NCBI GenBank assembly: GCA_945889495.1
Contig: CAMDBU010000025.1
Coordinates: forward strand, 1-45,814
Direction: 5' to 3'
DNA length: 45,814 nucleotides
Source of the DNA: Syntrophobacter sp. SbD2
GTDB taxonomy: Bacteria; Desulfobacterota; Binatia; UBA9968
In this document: one piece after another, positions 8,042-16,797 of the stretch
Layout: each line of letters begins with the position of its first letter
Position numbering within the stretch: the first letter of the stretch is position 1
The notes under the pieces: generated by a model
The model's database searches: none
What the model was told of the DNA's origin: nothing
The model's input: only the letters and a program-made list of their open reading frames with translations
Translations under genes and position numbers: made by a program

Positions 8042-8161
8042 CCGTCATACCCGCGAAAGCGGGTATCCAGGCTAATCCCGCTCCGCCACACCTGGATACC
8101 GGCCTTCGCCGGTATGACGGACTTTGTCCGTCACCTGGATTCCCGCCTGCGCGGGAATGAC
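8042..8161. repeat. REP/BIME-like palindromic element (family C), copy 1, composite
   Basis: CCGTCATACCCGCGAAAGCG opens the element, with a small GCGAAAGC hairpin, and GGCCTTCGCCGGTATGACGG closes the first unit, so its ends are inverse complements. A further arm with CTGGATTCCCGCCTGCGCGG and GAATGACA follows. Similar elements lie at 18910-18988 and 43373-43461. In other bacteria such elements are dispersed by RAYT-type transposases, none of which is seen in this window. Confidence 0.85.
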
Positions 8162-8411
8162 AGATCGAGTAAATAAGCCAGGGAGGGTAATCGGTAATTT
8201 TCATTTTCTGTGGGCGTGCGCAAGATCATGAAACGCTCTGTGGTGAAACATTCCCCACAGTCGACCACGCCCGCACCATTATTCCACCGCCGCCGAGCCG
8301 TCAAGCGCAATCACGGCGTCGGCGATCGCGCGGCAGGATTGAATTTCCCCCTGGGCGCCGATATGCATGTCAGCTGTCGACGCGGACAACCGCCGGTTAC
8401 CGAGTTTACTT
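8162..8411. other. Intergenic region before the HEAT/SEC-C gene
   Basis: Together with 7941-8041 and the REP element this makes a 471 bp gap without a convincing gene. A short plus-strand frame (8210-8422) has atypical composition and overlaps the next gene, so it was not called. The promoter of the 8412 gene is presumably here, since the Kelch gene upstream runs the other way. Confidence 0.35.
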
Positions 8412-9656
8412 ATGAACATTGAAGAGTTGATCGATTTCATCACCGATTATGAGTTGGGCATGCCGGTGCGCGCCATGGAACAGTTGATCGCCGAGGGCGC
8501 GGCTGCGGTGCCGGCGCTGGTGCACGCCCTCGAACAATGGCAAGACGACGAGGACCGCGACCTCATCCACATCGTCGTCGTCCTGGGCGAGCTGCGCGAT
8601 CCCGCCGCCATTGACATTTTGATGCGCCAACTGCGCCAACCCGAGCTTGACTATCTAGCCGCCGCGGCCAGCGAAGCGCTGGCGAAGATCGGTCCACCGG
8701 CGGTGCCCGCCTTGATCGCCGAAAGCCAGTCCGCCAACGCCGAGATACGCTTACTGACTTACGCGACCTTGGGTTGGATCAACGACCAGCGCTGCTTCGA
8801 GAGGCTCAGTGAAGCGCTGGTGAAAGATGCGGAGCTCACCGACGTCGTCGCCACGGCGTTAACCGACCAGGGACGCGCCGAAGCGCTGCCGCTGATCTTG
8901 GAAGCCTACCAAAAGGTTGCGCCATGGCAGCGCGCCGATTTGGAGGAAGCGATGCGCGCGCTGCATCTGCGGCGGACGATCACGCCGCACTGGAAGGAAA
9001 ACTGGCGACTGCGCTATCGGCCATCGGGCCTCTGGTCGCGCTTCGACCCGGACTGGCCGGCGATCGCGAGCACGCTTCATCGCAGCGACAAATGGCCGAC
9101 GATACGTGACGAAGCGCCGCTGCGCTCGTTGGAGGAAATTCTCGCCGCCGAACCGGAACAAGAACCCGAGAATGAGAGCTGCGAAGACTGCGGCGCGCCC
9201 TTTGAGTATCCTACCGGTGTGCCGGTCTGTCCCGAATCCGCGCTGAGCGCCGCGCTCCGTCAAGTCGAGATGCTGCAATCCTGGCGCGAAGCCGTCTGCG
9301 AAGATCTGTTCGATGCCTTGGACGATATTGACGATCACCTCGTCGAGGCAAGAGACAAACCTGAAGCCAAATCTCGCGCTAAGCGCGAGAAACAATTAAC
9401 CCATCTGGTTGGCCTGGAGGTAGAACGCGAAACCTGCCGCTGGTTGATCGGCCAAGGTTACGAGTCGGTGGGCCCAGCCAAAGCGTTCTTGCTCGCCCAA
9501 GCCGCGCAATTTGCCCAGCGCTACGGCGATCCTGACGGACTGTTGCAGCCGGTGCCAACTCCGACCCGCGCCGGCAATAAGATCGGCCGCAACGATCCAT
9601 GCCCCTGCGGCTCCGGTCAGAAATACAAACGCTGCTGCTTGGGAAAAGTTCACTAA
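8412..9656 (+). CDS. HEAT-repeat protein with central zinc knuckle and C-terminal SEC-C motif
   Basis: A 414-residue cytoplasmic protein. Residues 20-180 are HEAT-like helical repeats ([43 protein letters not shown]). The middle has a possible zinc site, CEDC (257-260) with C273, and the end (391-410) is a SEC-C motif, [19 protein letters not shown], which binds zinc and in SecA contacts SecB and ribosomes. The start at 8412 (MNIEELIDF) is preferred to an upstream in-frame start because the repeats begin at once. SEC-C domains occur on many otherwise unrelated proteins; a scaffold or quality-control role is inferred. Confidence 0.8.
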   Translation: MNIEELIDFITDYELGMPVRAMEQLIAEGAAAVPALVHALEQWQDDEDRDLIHIVVVLGELRDPAAIDILMRQLRQPELDYLAAAASEALAKIGPPAVPALIAESQSANAEIRLLTYATLGWINDQRCFERLSEALVKDAELTDVVATALTDQGRAEALPLILEAYQKVAPWQRADLEEAMRALHLRRTITPHWKENWRLRYRPSGLWSRFDPDWPAIASTLHRSDKWPTIRDEAPLRSLEEILAAEPEQEPENESCEDCGAPFEYPTGVPVCPESALSAALRQVEMLQSWREAVCEDLFDALDDIDDHLVEARDKPEAKSRAKREKQLTHLVGLEVERETCRWLIGQGYESVGPAKAFLLAQAAQFAQRYGDPDGLLQPVPTPTRAGNKIGRNDPCPCGSGQKYKRCCLGKVH

Positions 9657-9762
9657 CTCGACTGTCTAAATGCGCATGGCGCGACGGTGTCGACCTGAGT
9701 CATGGTGAATTCGCCGAGTCAGTTCACGGGCACAAAGAAATTCACCCAGCACTTTTGCTTCC

Positions 9763-11004
9763 ATGGCGAGCACATCGAACAAAGACTATCTCCTCCCCTT
9801 CCGCCACCGCGATTTTCGCGTCTTCTGGACCGGCTCCTTTCTCTCCAGCATGGGCACCCAGTTCACCACCGTGGCGATGGCTTGGCAGATTTACGAACTG
9901 ACTAATTCGCCCATGCAGATCGGCCTGCTCGGTCTGGCGCGGGCGATCCCGCAGGTGATTTTGCTATTGGTCGGCGGCTTGCTCGCCGACGCCATGGACC
10001 GGCGCAAGCTCATGCTATGCACCCAGGCTGGATTGCTTTGCGTCTCCACGACTTTGGCGCTGCTGACTTTTTTCGGCAAGGCCTCGCCGCATATGCTTTA
10101 CGCCGCGACTATGTTTCTGGCGATCTTCACGTCCCTCGAACAACCGTCGCGCCAGTCGATGATCCCCAATCTGGTGCCGCGCGAGCACTTGGCCCAGTCC
10201 CTCGCCTTGCAAGGTACGCAGCGCTACGTGCCGGTGATCGCCGGGCCGTCGCTCGCCGGCGTGCTGCTCGCCTTCTCCGGTCCCACCGCCTGCTATGCGG
10301 TGGACGCCTGCTCCTGGCTGGCGATGATTTCAGCGTTGCGCATGCTGCGCATCAAGATTCCCGAAGGCGGCGGCTGGAAGAGCGTGTCCTTGGCGTCGCT
10401 GCGCGAGGGCTGGAGCTTCGTCTGGTCGCACAGCGTGATCTTTCCGCTCATGTTACTTGACTTCAGCGCGACGTTTTTCGGCAACGCCCGCGGCCTATTC
10501 CCGATCTTCGCCCGCGATATTTTGTTCGTCGGACCGGCCGGCCTAGGCCTACTCTACGCCGCCCGCGCCGTCGGTTCCCTGTGCGCCGCCATCGGCATGA
10601 CCTTACTCGGTCCGGTGACCCGCGGCGGCCGCTGGATCGTCATCGGCATCGGCCTCTACGGCCTGTCCACCGCGCTGTTCGCCCAGTCGACGATTTTTTG
10701 GTTCTCGCTCCTCATGCTCACGCTCACCGGCGCCGGCGACACCATCAGCTCGATCCTGCGCTCGACGATTAACCAACTGAGCACGCCGGACGAACTGCGC
10801 GGCCGCATGTCGTCGATCAACAGTATTTTCACCAGCAACGGGCCGCAGTTGGGCCAATTCGAATCCGGTCTGGTCGCCGCCTGGCTCGGCACGCAAATGT
10901 CAGCCCTCACCGGCGGCCTGGCGACGCTGATGATTCTCGCCGCGGTGACCGCCGGCTATCCGGTACTGCGGCGCTACCGGATTCCCACCAGCAATAAGAA
11001 ATAG
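9763..11004 (+). CDS. MFS transporter of the MFS_3 (EntS-like) type
   Basis: A 413-residue integral membrane protein with twelve predicted transmembrane helices. It begins with the MFS_3-like N terminus FRHRDFRVFWTGSFLSSMGT and has the loop 2-3 motif GGLLADAMDRRK, typical of drug/siderophore exporters related to EntS. Mid-protein segments such as LLYAARAVGSLCAAIGM and the loop TPDELRGRMSSINS are also typical of the family. The binding-protein gene at 11016 follows after 11 bp on the same strand, so the two are likely one operon. Exporter or importer direction and substrate are unknown. Confidence 0.88.
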   Translation: MASTSNKDYLLPFRHRDFRVFWTGSFLSSMGTQFTTVAMAWQIYELTNSPMQIGLLGLARAIPQVILLLVGGLLADAMDRRKLMLCTQAGLLCVSTTLALLTFFGKASPHMLYAATMFLAIFTSLEQPSRQSMIPNLVPREHLAQSLALQGTQRYVPVIAGPSLAGVLLAFSGPTACYAVDACSWLAMISALRMLRIKIPEGGGWKSVSLASLREGWSFVWSHSVIFPLMLLDFSATFFGNARGLFPIFARDILFVGPAGLGLLYAARAVGSLCAAIGMTLLGPVTRGGRWIVIGIGLYGLSTALFAQSTIFWFSLLMLTLTGAGDTISSILRSTINQLSTPDELRGRMSSINSIFTSNGPQLGQFESGLVAAWLGTQMSALTGGLATLMILAAVTAGYPVLRRYRIPTSNKK

Positions 11005-11015
11005 GAGCGGCAACC

Positions 11016-12005
11016 ATGAACTACTTATTTTTATTGGCACTAATCATGAGCGCCCTGCCGCGCACCGCGTCAGCCGCCGCCCTGGAGAAAATCAACGCCA
11101 GCTACGGCGCCATCTCCGGCTCCATGGCGCAAACTTGGGTGGCCAAGGAGGCGAAACTTTTTGAGAAGCACGGCCTCGACGTCAATCTGGTCTACATCTC
11201 CGGCGGCCCGCGCAGCATCATGTCGCTGATCGGCGGCAGCGTCCAGTTCGTCAACCACTCCGGCATGCCGGCGTTGGAGGCTTACCAACGGGGCGCCGAC
11301 ACCGCCCTGATCGCCACGCCGATGAACCAATTGGAACATTCGCTGGTGGTGCAAAAGAGTATTGTGAACACCGAACAGCTGCGCGGCAAGGTCCTCGGCA
11401 TGAGCACCCAGGGTTCATTGACCGATATCCTGCTGCGCGAAGGCTTGCGCCTGAACAACATCGCCGAGAAAGATGTCACCATCCTGCCGGTGGGCGATCT
11501 CGGCGCGCGCTTGAGCGGCTTGCAGACCGGCAGAATTCACGGCGCCATCATCGCCGGCATCCAGACCCTGACCGCCAACAAGCTGGGCTTTCGCACCTTG
11601 ATCGATTACTCCAAACTGCCCATCGAAATCGCCGGCTCCGGCATCCTGGTGCGCCGCTCTTACGTATCGAAGAACCCGGACATCACTTCGCGCTTTCTCA
11701 AAGCCTGGATCGAAGGCTTGTATCTTTTCAAAGCCAAACCCGACTTCGCCTTCACGGTCTTGAAAAAATACGTCGCCACCCAGGACCAAGAAGTGCTGAC
11801 GACGATCTACAATCTTTACAAAGAACGGCTGACCTATAAGCCGACGCCGACCACGAACGTCGCCAAGTCGATGCTCTACCTGCTGTCGCGCTCAAGCCCG
11901 CAAGTCGCCGGCGCAAGCGCCGAAGGCTTCATCGAAGCCCGTTATGTGAATGAGTTAGAAAATTCCGGCTTCTTCGAAGAGATGGGCCGGCTGTACGGCA
12001 GGTAG
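11016..12005 (+). CDS. NMT1/THI5-like periplasmic substrate-binding protein
   Basis: A 329-residue protein with a signal peptide (cleavage near TASA-A, about residue 20) and the two-lobed SsuA/THI5/NMT1-like binding fold: INASYGAISGSMAQTWVAKE at the start of the mature part, then GLDVNLVYISGG, GGSVQFV, and LRGKVLGMSTQGS. The C terminus FIEARYVNELENSGF is shared in pattern with the other binding proteins in this window. AGGAGCGG precedes the ATG. No ABC permease or ATPase is nearby; instead an MFS gene ends 11 bp upstream. Ligand unknown (nitrate, sulfonate, pyrimidine or aromatic acid are known ligands of relatives). Confidence 0.88.
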   Translation: MNYLFLLALIMSALPRTASAAALEKINASYGAISGSMAQTWVAKEAKLFEKHGLDVNLVYISGGPRSIMSLIGGSVQFVNHSGMPALEAYQRGADTALIATPMNQLEHSLVVQKSIVNTEQLRGKVLGMSTQGSLTDILLREGLRLNNIAEKDVTILPVGDLGARLSGLQTGRIHGAIIAGIQTLTANKLGFRTLIDYSKLPIEIAGSGILVRRSYVSKNPDITSRFLKAWIEGLYLFKAKPDFAFTVLKKYVATQDQEVLTTIYNLYKERLTYKPTPTTNVAKSMLYLLSRSSPQVAGASAEGFIEARYVNELENSGFFEEMGRLYGR

Positions 12006-12013
12006 CTTCCATC

Positions 12014-12076
12014 TTCTGACTTCTGACTTCTGACTTCTGACTTCTGACTTCTGACTTCTGACTTCTGACTTCTGAC
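12014..12076. repeat. Tandem heptamer array, nine TTCTGAC units
   Basis: Nine perfect head-to-tail copies of the 7 bp word TTCTGAC, followed at once by GC-rich CCTCAAGCCTCGCGCCTCGC words resembling the repeats near 25168 and 26318. It lies between two converging genes. A 7 bp unit is not divisible by three, so it is probably non-coding, and it would be prone to copy-number change. Confidence 0.95.
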
Positions 12077-12083
12077 TCCCGCC

Positions 12084-13565
12084 TCAAGCCTCGCGCCTCG
12101 CGCCTTTGAACAGCGGCCAAAGCAAAAACACCACAGTCAGCCCAATCAGCACCGCGCAGATCGGCCGGTTGAGAAAAATCATAAAGCTGCCGCGAGAGAT
12201 CAGCAGCGTCTGGCGCAAGGATGTCTCCATGATCGGCCCCAACACCATGGCCAGGATGAACGGCGCGCCTTCGTAGCCGACTCGGCGCAGGAGAAAGCCG
12301 ATAACGCCGAAGGCGAGCATGATGACGATCTCGGCGACGTTAGCGTTGAGGCTGTAGACGCCGATCAAACAGAACAGCAGAATCAACGGAAACAGTATCG
12401 CGTAGGGCGTCTTCAACAGCTTCACCCAGATGCCGATGAGCGGTAGGTTCAACACCAGCAGCATGGCGTTGCCGACGTACATGCTGGCGATGAAGCCCCA
12501 GAAGAGCTCGGGATATTTGGCGATGAACAGCGGCCCGGGCTGGATGCCGTGGATCATCAGCGCGCCCATGAATAGCGCCATGATCGCGCTGGTGGGAATG
12601 CCCAACGACAGCAACGGAATGAACGAGCCGGCGGTGGCGGCATTGTTGGCCGCTTCCGGCCCGGCGACGCCTTCGATGACGCCGGTGCCGAATTTTTCTG
12701 GATAGCGCGACAAGCGTTTCTCCATGGCGTAGGAAACAAACGACGCGATCACCGGCCCAGGGCCGGGAAGAATGCCGAGAAAAAATCCTACCACCGAGCC
12801 GCGCGCGATCGGCGCCGCGCTGTCGCGCCAATCTTGCCGGTTGGGCAGCAAGCCTTGGATCTTGGTTTCATAAACCGATTGGCCGCCGAGGACGATGAGA
12901 TTTTCCAACACCTCGGCGATGCCGAACAGTCCCATGGCCACCGGAACCAGGCCAAAGCCGTCGCGCAGCGTCAGCGTGCCGTAGGTGAAACGCTCCTCGC
13001 CCGAAATCGGGTCCATGCCAACGGCGCCGGCGAGTAGTCCCAACACCGCCATGATCAGCGCTTTAGTCATCGAGCCTTGTGACAAGTACGCGACCAAGGT
13101 CAGGCCGGTGAGCGTGAGTGCGAAATATTCCGCCGGACCGAAACTCAACGCCGCGCGGCCGAGCAGCGGCGCCAAAAACATCAAGCCGACCACGCCGACG
13201 GTGCCGGCGATGAACGAACCGAAGGCGGAGATGCCCAACGCCGCGCCTGCACGTCCCTGACGCGCCATTTTGTAGCCGTCGAGGCAAGTGACCACCGAGG
13301 CGGTCTCGCCGGGGATGTTGACCAGGATTGAAGTCGTCGAGCCGCCGTACATGGCGCCGTAATAAATCCCGGCGAGCATGATGATCGCGCTGGCCGGCTC
13401 CATCTTGAAGGTGATCGACAGGAGAAACGCCACCGCGCCCACCGGTCCGAGCCCCGGCAGGACGCCGACCAGCGTGCCGACCAACGCGCCGATGAAGCAG
13501 AACAATAAGTTCATCGGCGTCAACGCCACCGACAAACCGAGGGCGAAATTATGCAACAGCTCCAC
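12084..13565 (-). CDS. tctA: Tripartite tricarboxylate transporter, large membrane subunit TctA
   Basis: A 493-residue protein with about twelve hydrophobic segments and TctA hallmarks: GTLVGVLPGLGPVGAVAFLL, IYYGAMYGGSTTSILVNIPG, GFFLGILPGPGPVIASFVSY and SLGIPTSAIMALFMGALMIH. It forms the channel of a secondary, ion-gradient-driven importer for carboxylic acids. Its ATG follows the TctB stop by 1 bp, so translation is coupled. It is the last gene of the tctC-tctB-tctA operon. Length and organisation are canonical. Confidence 0.95.
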   Translation of the reverse strand: MELLHNFALGLSVALTPMNLLFCFIGALVGTLVGVLPGLGPVGAVAFLLSITFKMEPASAIIMLAGIYYGAMYGGSTTSILVNIPGETASVVTCLDGYKMARQGRAGAALGISAFGSFIAGTVGVVGLMFLAPLLGRAALSFGPAEYFALTLTGLTLVAYLSQGSMTKALIMAVLGLLAGAVGMDPISGEERFTYGTLTLRDGFGLVPVAMGLFGIAEVLENLIVLGGQSVYETKIQGLLPNRQDWRDSAAPIARGSVVGFFLGILPGPGPVIASFVSYAMEKRLSRYPEKFGTGVIEGVAGPEAANNAATAGSFIPLLSLGIPTSAIMALFMGALMIHGIQPGPLFIAKYPELFWGFIASMYVGNAMLLVLNLPLIGIWVKLLKTPYAILFPLILLFCLIGVYSLNANVAEIVIMLAFGVIGFLLRRVGYEGAPFILAMVLGPIMETSLRQTLLISRGSFMIFLNRPICAVLIGLTVVFLLWPLFKGARREA

Positions 13566-13566
13566 G

Positions 13567-14022
13567 CTAGATTCCTAAAATCCCCGCCGGCAGCGGCACG
13601 CCGAGAAGCCAGGCGAAGAGTCCGTAGGTCAGCGCTGAAGTCGCCAGCGCGACGATGAATACTTTCGACCAGCTCGGCGCTTCGATGGCGCGCAGCAGCA
13701 GTACCATGAGCGCAAAGGTCGCGAGCAAAAATCCCAGCCATTCAAGTACAAGAGCAAAGCCCAGCATGATCGCTAGCGTCGCACCGATGCGCAGCCAAGC
13801 TTCGCTCGGAATGCGCGCCGCAGCGGTGGCGGTCTCGGCTTGACGCAACGCGCGCACCAGCTCGACCACTGTGAGCAGCGCCAATAAGACAGCCAAAGCG
13901 CGCGGGAAAAAACCGGTCTGGGGCACGCGGAAATTGCCGATGCGAAGTTGGTTCGCCGCCAGCAAGACATAGCCGGCGAGTCCGGCGAGCAGCGCCGCGG
14001 CGATGATTTCCAATCGTTTCAT
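13567..14022 (-). CDS. tctB: Tripartite tricarboxylate transporter, small membrane subunit TctB
   Basis: A 151-residue protein with four predicted membrane helices, of the size and layout of TctB: MKRLEIIAAALLAGLAGYVL, then RVPQTGFFPRALAVLLALLT, ATLAIMLGFALVLEWLGFLL and a last pair around IVALATSALTYGLFAWLLGV. The start at 14022 is chosen because the upstream extension has a soluble, arginine-rich sequence that overlaps the preceding gene. It lies between tctC and tctA, 25 bp after the former. Confidence 0.9.
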   Translation of the reverse strand: MKRLEIIAAALLAGLAGYVLLAANQLRIGNFRVPQTGFFPRALAVLLALLTVVELVRALRQAETATAAARIPSEAWLRIGATLAIMLGFALVLEWLGFLLATFALMVLLLRAIEAPSWSKVFIVALATSALTYGLFAWLLGVPLPAGILGI

Positions 14023-14047
14023 GCGTAGGGCGGCGGCCGGCAACGAA

Positions 14048-15016
14048 CTATTGAGAAATCTTCGCGGCGCGCGCCACTTCGCCCCACTTGCGCTCTTCCT
14101 CGGCGAGAAATTTCGCAAACTCAGCGGGGCCGAGATTTTCGATCAAGGCTTGCGCCTTCTCGATGTTTGCTACCACCTCGGCGTCTTTCAAACTTTCGTT
14201 GATCGCCGCCGCCAGCCGTTTCACCGCCGCCGCCGGCGTCTTGGCCGGCGCGAAGAAGCCCACCCAGACTTTCAAGTTGAGTTCGGGATGGCCCTTCTCG
14301 ACGGTGGTGGGAATGTTAGGAAAGTCTTTCAAGCGCCGGTTCGACGCCACCGCCAACGCGCGCAACGTGCCGGCTTCGACATGGCTGCGCGTGGTGCCGA
14401 GAGTGAGAAACGCGACGTTGACATGGCCGCCCAACACCGCCGTCGCCGCCGCCGACTCAGAGCCCAGCGGCACATGGGTCATCTCGATGCCGGTTTTCAA
14501 CTTCACTAGCTCGCCAATAAAGTGCGGCGTGGTGCCCGGGCCGGCCGAGCCGTAGGTCAGCTGGCCAGGACTTTTTTTCGCCTCGGCGATGAACTCTTCC
14601 AAGCTTTTCCACGGCGCGTCGCTCTTCACCACCGTGGTGTTGGGGCTGCTGGTGGCGAGCCCGAGCGGCGTGAAGTCTTTCAACGTGAAACCGGAATTCT
14701 TGTTGACGATGGGAATCAGCGCAATCGGCGGCGGCGTGACCAAGATCGTATAGCCGTCCGGCGCCGCGTCCTTGGCGGCCTGAATGCCAACCGCGCCGCC
14801 GCCGCCAGCTTTGTTGACGATTACCACCTGCTGTCCCAAGGACGCCGACAGTTTAGGCGCCATCAGGCGCGCCACGATGTCGGTCACCGCGCCGGGCGGA
14901 AACGGATTGATGATTTGAATCGTCTTAGTTGGATACTGCGCCGAGCTTTGGGGAACCGCGCACAACAGCACCGCCGCCATGATGAACATGATGAAATTGA
15001 ATTTTGCCTTCGACAT
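14048..15016 (-). CDS. tctC: Tripartite tricarboxylate transporter substrate-binding protein (Bug/TctC family)
   Basis: A 322-residue protein with a signal peptide (cleavage near QSSAQ at about 27) followed by the Bug-family start YPTKTIQIINPFPPGAVTDI, then GQQVVIVNKAGGGGAVG, KDAAPDGYTILV and GTTPHFIGELVK. It would capture a carboxylate in the periplasm and deliver it to TctA/TctB. The ATG at 15016 has GGAGAG seven bases upstream and starts with a proper signal, so the longer frame was discarded. First gene of the operon; a divergent promoter region separates it from the decarboxylase genes at 15164. Confidence 0.93.
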   Translation of the reverse strand: MSKAKFNFIMFIMAAVLLCAVPQSSAQYPTKTIQIINPFPPGAVTDIVARLMAPKLSASLGQQVVIVNKAGGGGAVGIQAAKDAAPDGYTILVTPPPIALIPIVNKNSGFTLKDFTPLGLATSSPNTTVVKSDAPWKSLEEFIAEAKKSPGQLTYGSAGPGTTPHFIGELVKLKTGIEMTHVPLGSESAAATAVLGGHVNVAFLTLGTTRSHVEAGTLRALAVASNRRLKDFPNIPTTVEKGHPELNLKVWVGFFAPAKTPAAAVKRLAAAINESLKDAEVVANIEKAQALIENLGPAEFAKFLAEEERKWGEVARAAKISQ

Positions 15017-15163
15017 GATGCCTCTCCAGTCAAAAACTGTCGCGATCAATTCGCCACGCTGCATTCCCTGCTAACAGACTCGCCGGGGAAGTGTCAATCT
15101 TTTCTCCGCGCGCCTTGACAGCTTGCGCTAGGTTGCCTAGAACCGAGCCGAGGTTAATTGCAT

Positions 15164-15658
15164 ATGGGAACCATCGCGGGAGCGCAAAATATTTTAGCCG
15201 GATTGAAAAATTCCGGCATCGACCTGATCGCCAGCGTGCCAGACATCAACATGCTCCAGCTGCTCAATCTGCTCTACGAAGACAAGGACATCGCCCATGT
15301 GCCGGTGGGGCGCGAGGAGGAAGGCATCGGGGTTTGCACCGGGGCCCATCTGGCCGGCAAATTTCCCGCCATGCTGATGCAGAACGGCGGTCTGCTCAAT
15401 AGCGCCAACGGGCTCACCACCACGGCGCTGCAATTCGGCATCCCAGTCGTGCTCATGATCTACTACGCCGGCGACATCGGCGACAACGCCTTTCACATGG
15501 TCGGCCTGGTCACCGAGCCAGTGCTCCAAGGCTTGGGCATCAAATACATCGTCATGCGCGATCCGGCCAAAGTCCAGCAAGACATCGCCGGCGCGGTGAC
15601 CTTGGCCAATTCATCCAAACGGCCGGTGGCGCTGCTGCTCACCCGCGCCGTGCTCTAA
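15164..15658 (+). CDS. ThDP-dependent decarboxylase, alpha (PYR) subunit; sulfopyruvate/phosphonopyruvate decarboxylase-like
   Basis: A 164-residue protein equivalent to the N-terminal pyrimidine-binding domain of ThDP enzymes: NILAGLKNSGIDLIASVPDI, then VPVGREEEGIGVCTGAHLAG, where the Glu cluster at 51-53 supplies the cofactor-activating glutamate, and MLMQNGGLLNSANGLTTTAL. The cofactor's diphosphate domain is in the next gene, 12 bp downstream, so the enzyme is a two-subunit form like ComD/ComE. It would decarboxylate a 2-oxo acid. The ATG at 15164 is preferred over a TTG at 15158 because of GAGG ten bases upstream. Exact substrate is not predictable. Confidence 0.85.
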   Translation: MGTIAGAQNILAGLKNSGIDLIASVPDINMLQLLNLLYEDKDIAHVPVGREEEGIGVCTGAHLAGKFPAMLMQNGGLLNSANGLTTTALQFGIPVVLMIYYAGDIGDNAFHMVGLVTEPVLQGLGIKYIVMRDPAKVQQDIAGAVTLANSSKRPVALLLTRAVL

Positions 15659-15670
15659 ACGAGGTTTACG

Positions 15671-16285
15671 ATGAAACGTTTCGAATGTCTGCAAGCGATC
15701 GCGCCGCTAATCAAGGACGAACTGTTCGTCACCACCGCCGGCGGCGCGACCAATGAATGGAACGCCGTGCGCCCGAGCGACGGCAACATCCAGGTGAAAA
15801 CCCTCGGTCTCTGCTCGTCCATCGGCTTGGGCCTGGCCATCGGCCTGCCCAAACGCAAAGTATTCGTCTTCGACGGCGACGGCGCGCTGTGGATGAATCT
15901 CGGCTCCCTGGCGACCATCGGCCTACACCAGCCGAAAAATTTGATTCACATCCTCTGGGACAACAAACAATACGAGTCGTCGGGCGGCGAACCGACGGTG
16001 GCCACCGCCGGCACCATTGATTTTGCCGGTATTGCCAAAAGCGCGGGAATCAAAAACTCACGAGCGGTGGGTACAGTCGACGAACTGAAAGACGCCGTGA
16101 GTTTTGCATTGAATAACGACGGGCCCCACTTCATCGCCGCCAACATCGAAGCCGGCCGCGCCGAAGTGCCGCCGCTCAAGTACGACGAGCTGGAAAATAA
16201 ATATCACTTCATCCGCTACGTCGAAGACACCGAGGGCAAGAGCATCCTGCGCCTACCGCAGTCGGCCAGCTACCTGTTGAAATAA
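15671..16285 (+). CDS. ThDP-dependent decarboxylase, beta (PP) subunit
   Basis: A 204-residue protein equivalent to the C-terminal ThDP domain. The diphosphate/Mg-binding motif starts at GDG (69-71) in VFVFDGDGALWMNLGSLATI and ends at N98 in HILWDNKQYESSGG, the classic GDG-x(26-27)-N spacing. The upstream ACGAGGTTTACG gives a ribosome-binding site. It pairs with the alpha subunit gene just upstream, and both would be needed for activity. Relatives include sulfopyruvate and phosphonopyruvate decarboxylases, but no coenzyme M or phosphonate genes are in the window, so the substrate is probably different. Confidence 0.87.
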   Translation: MKRFECLQAIAPLIKDELFVTTAGGATNEWNAVRPSDGNIQVKTLGLCSSIGLGLAIGLPKRKVFVFDGDGALWMNLGSLATIGLHQPKNLIHILWDNKQYESSGGEPTVATAGTIDFAGIAKSAGIKNSRAVGTVDELKDAVSFALNNDGPHFIAANIEAGRAEVPPLKYDELENKYHFIRYVEDTEGKSILRLPQSASYLLK

Positions 16286-16296
16286 CCGCGCGCCGT

Positions 16297-16716
16297 CTAC
16301 TGGCCGGCAAATTGCCGCCCCAGGATCTCGGTCAGCAGCCGCAATAAGTCGCCGTTCTCGCCGACGTACAGCACCAACAGACTGCCCTGTTTGAAAAAAT
16401 GCGGCGCGCCGATCCAATGAATCTTTGCGGTTCCCACCGTGCCACCATCGGGTGAAATGCGTGTTGCCTGCGCGTCCATTTGCACCTCGCTCAGGTAAGC
16501 GAACAGTTGCACGTCCTCGCCGTTCACTTGAACCATCGAACCGATCACCGAGATAAACGGCTGCTCAGCCTCTCCCACCGTTTCGACAATGGCGCCGCGT
16601 GCGCGCAGCGCGTCGAGCCAGTGATCGATGGCACTCGCTTCCGGGCGCGAAATCGCCGGAGCGCAGGCCGCAATGGCTAAAACAATCAAAGCTGCAAAGC
16701 GCCGGAAGTACTTCAT
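16297..16716 (-). CDS. Predicted lipoprotein of unknown function
   Basis: A 139-residue protein with a lipoprotein signal: MKYFRRFAALIVLAIAAC, cysteine at position 18 after a hydrophobic run ending AIAA. The mature part carries a beta-rich region (IVETVGEAEQPFISVIGSMV, QVNGEDVQLFAYLSEV) and a short segment, LLVLYVGENGDLLRLLTEIL, near the end. No family was recognised. AGGGGATGTG precedes the ATG at 16716. It lies head-to-tail behind the metalloprotease-like gene but a strong intrinsic terminator separates them. Confidence 0.75.
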   Translation of the reverse strand: MKYFRRFAALIVLAIAACAPAISRPEASAIDHWLDALRARGAIVETVGEAEQPFISVIGSMVQVNGEDVQLFAYLSEVQMDAQATRISPDGGTVGTAKIHWIGAPHFFKQGSLLVLYVGENGDLLRLLTEILGRQFAGQ

Positions 16717-16724
16717 CACATCCC

Positions 16725-16764
16725 CTAAAAACAACGAGGGGTAGGACCTGCGCCCTACCCCTCG
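16725..16764 (-). terminator. Intrinsic terminator downstream of the metalloprotease-like gene
   Basis: Read on the minus strand: an 11 bp perfect stem, CGAGGGGTAGG paired with CCTACCCCTCG (16754-16764 with 16735-16745), an 8-base loop, and a T-rich tail TTGTTTTTAG. It lies 34 bp past the protease stop and just before the lipoprotein start, so the lipoprotein needs its own promoter or read-through. Confidence 0.85.
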
Positions 16765-16797
16765 CGATTTGACTAATGCTTGCGCTGACTGGAACGA

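Noticed and set aside
12014-12076. CRISPR-like array
   Set aside because: The unit is only 7 bp, perfectly contiguous, and has no spacers; no cas genes are present.
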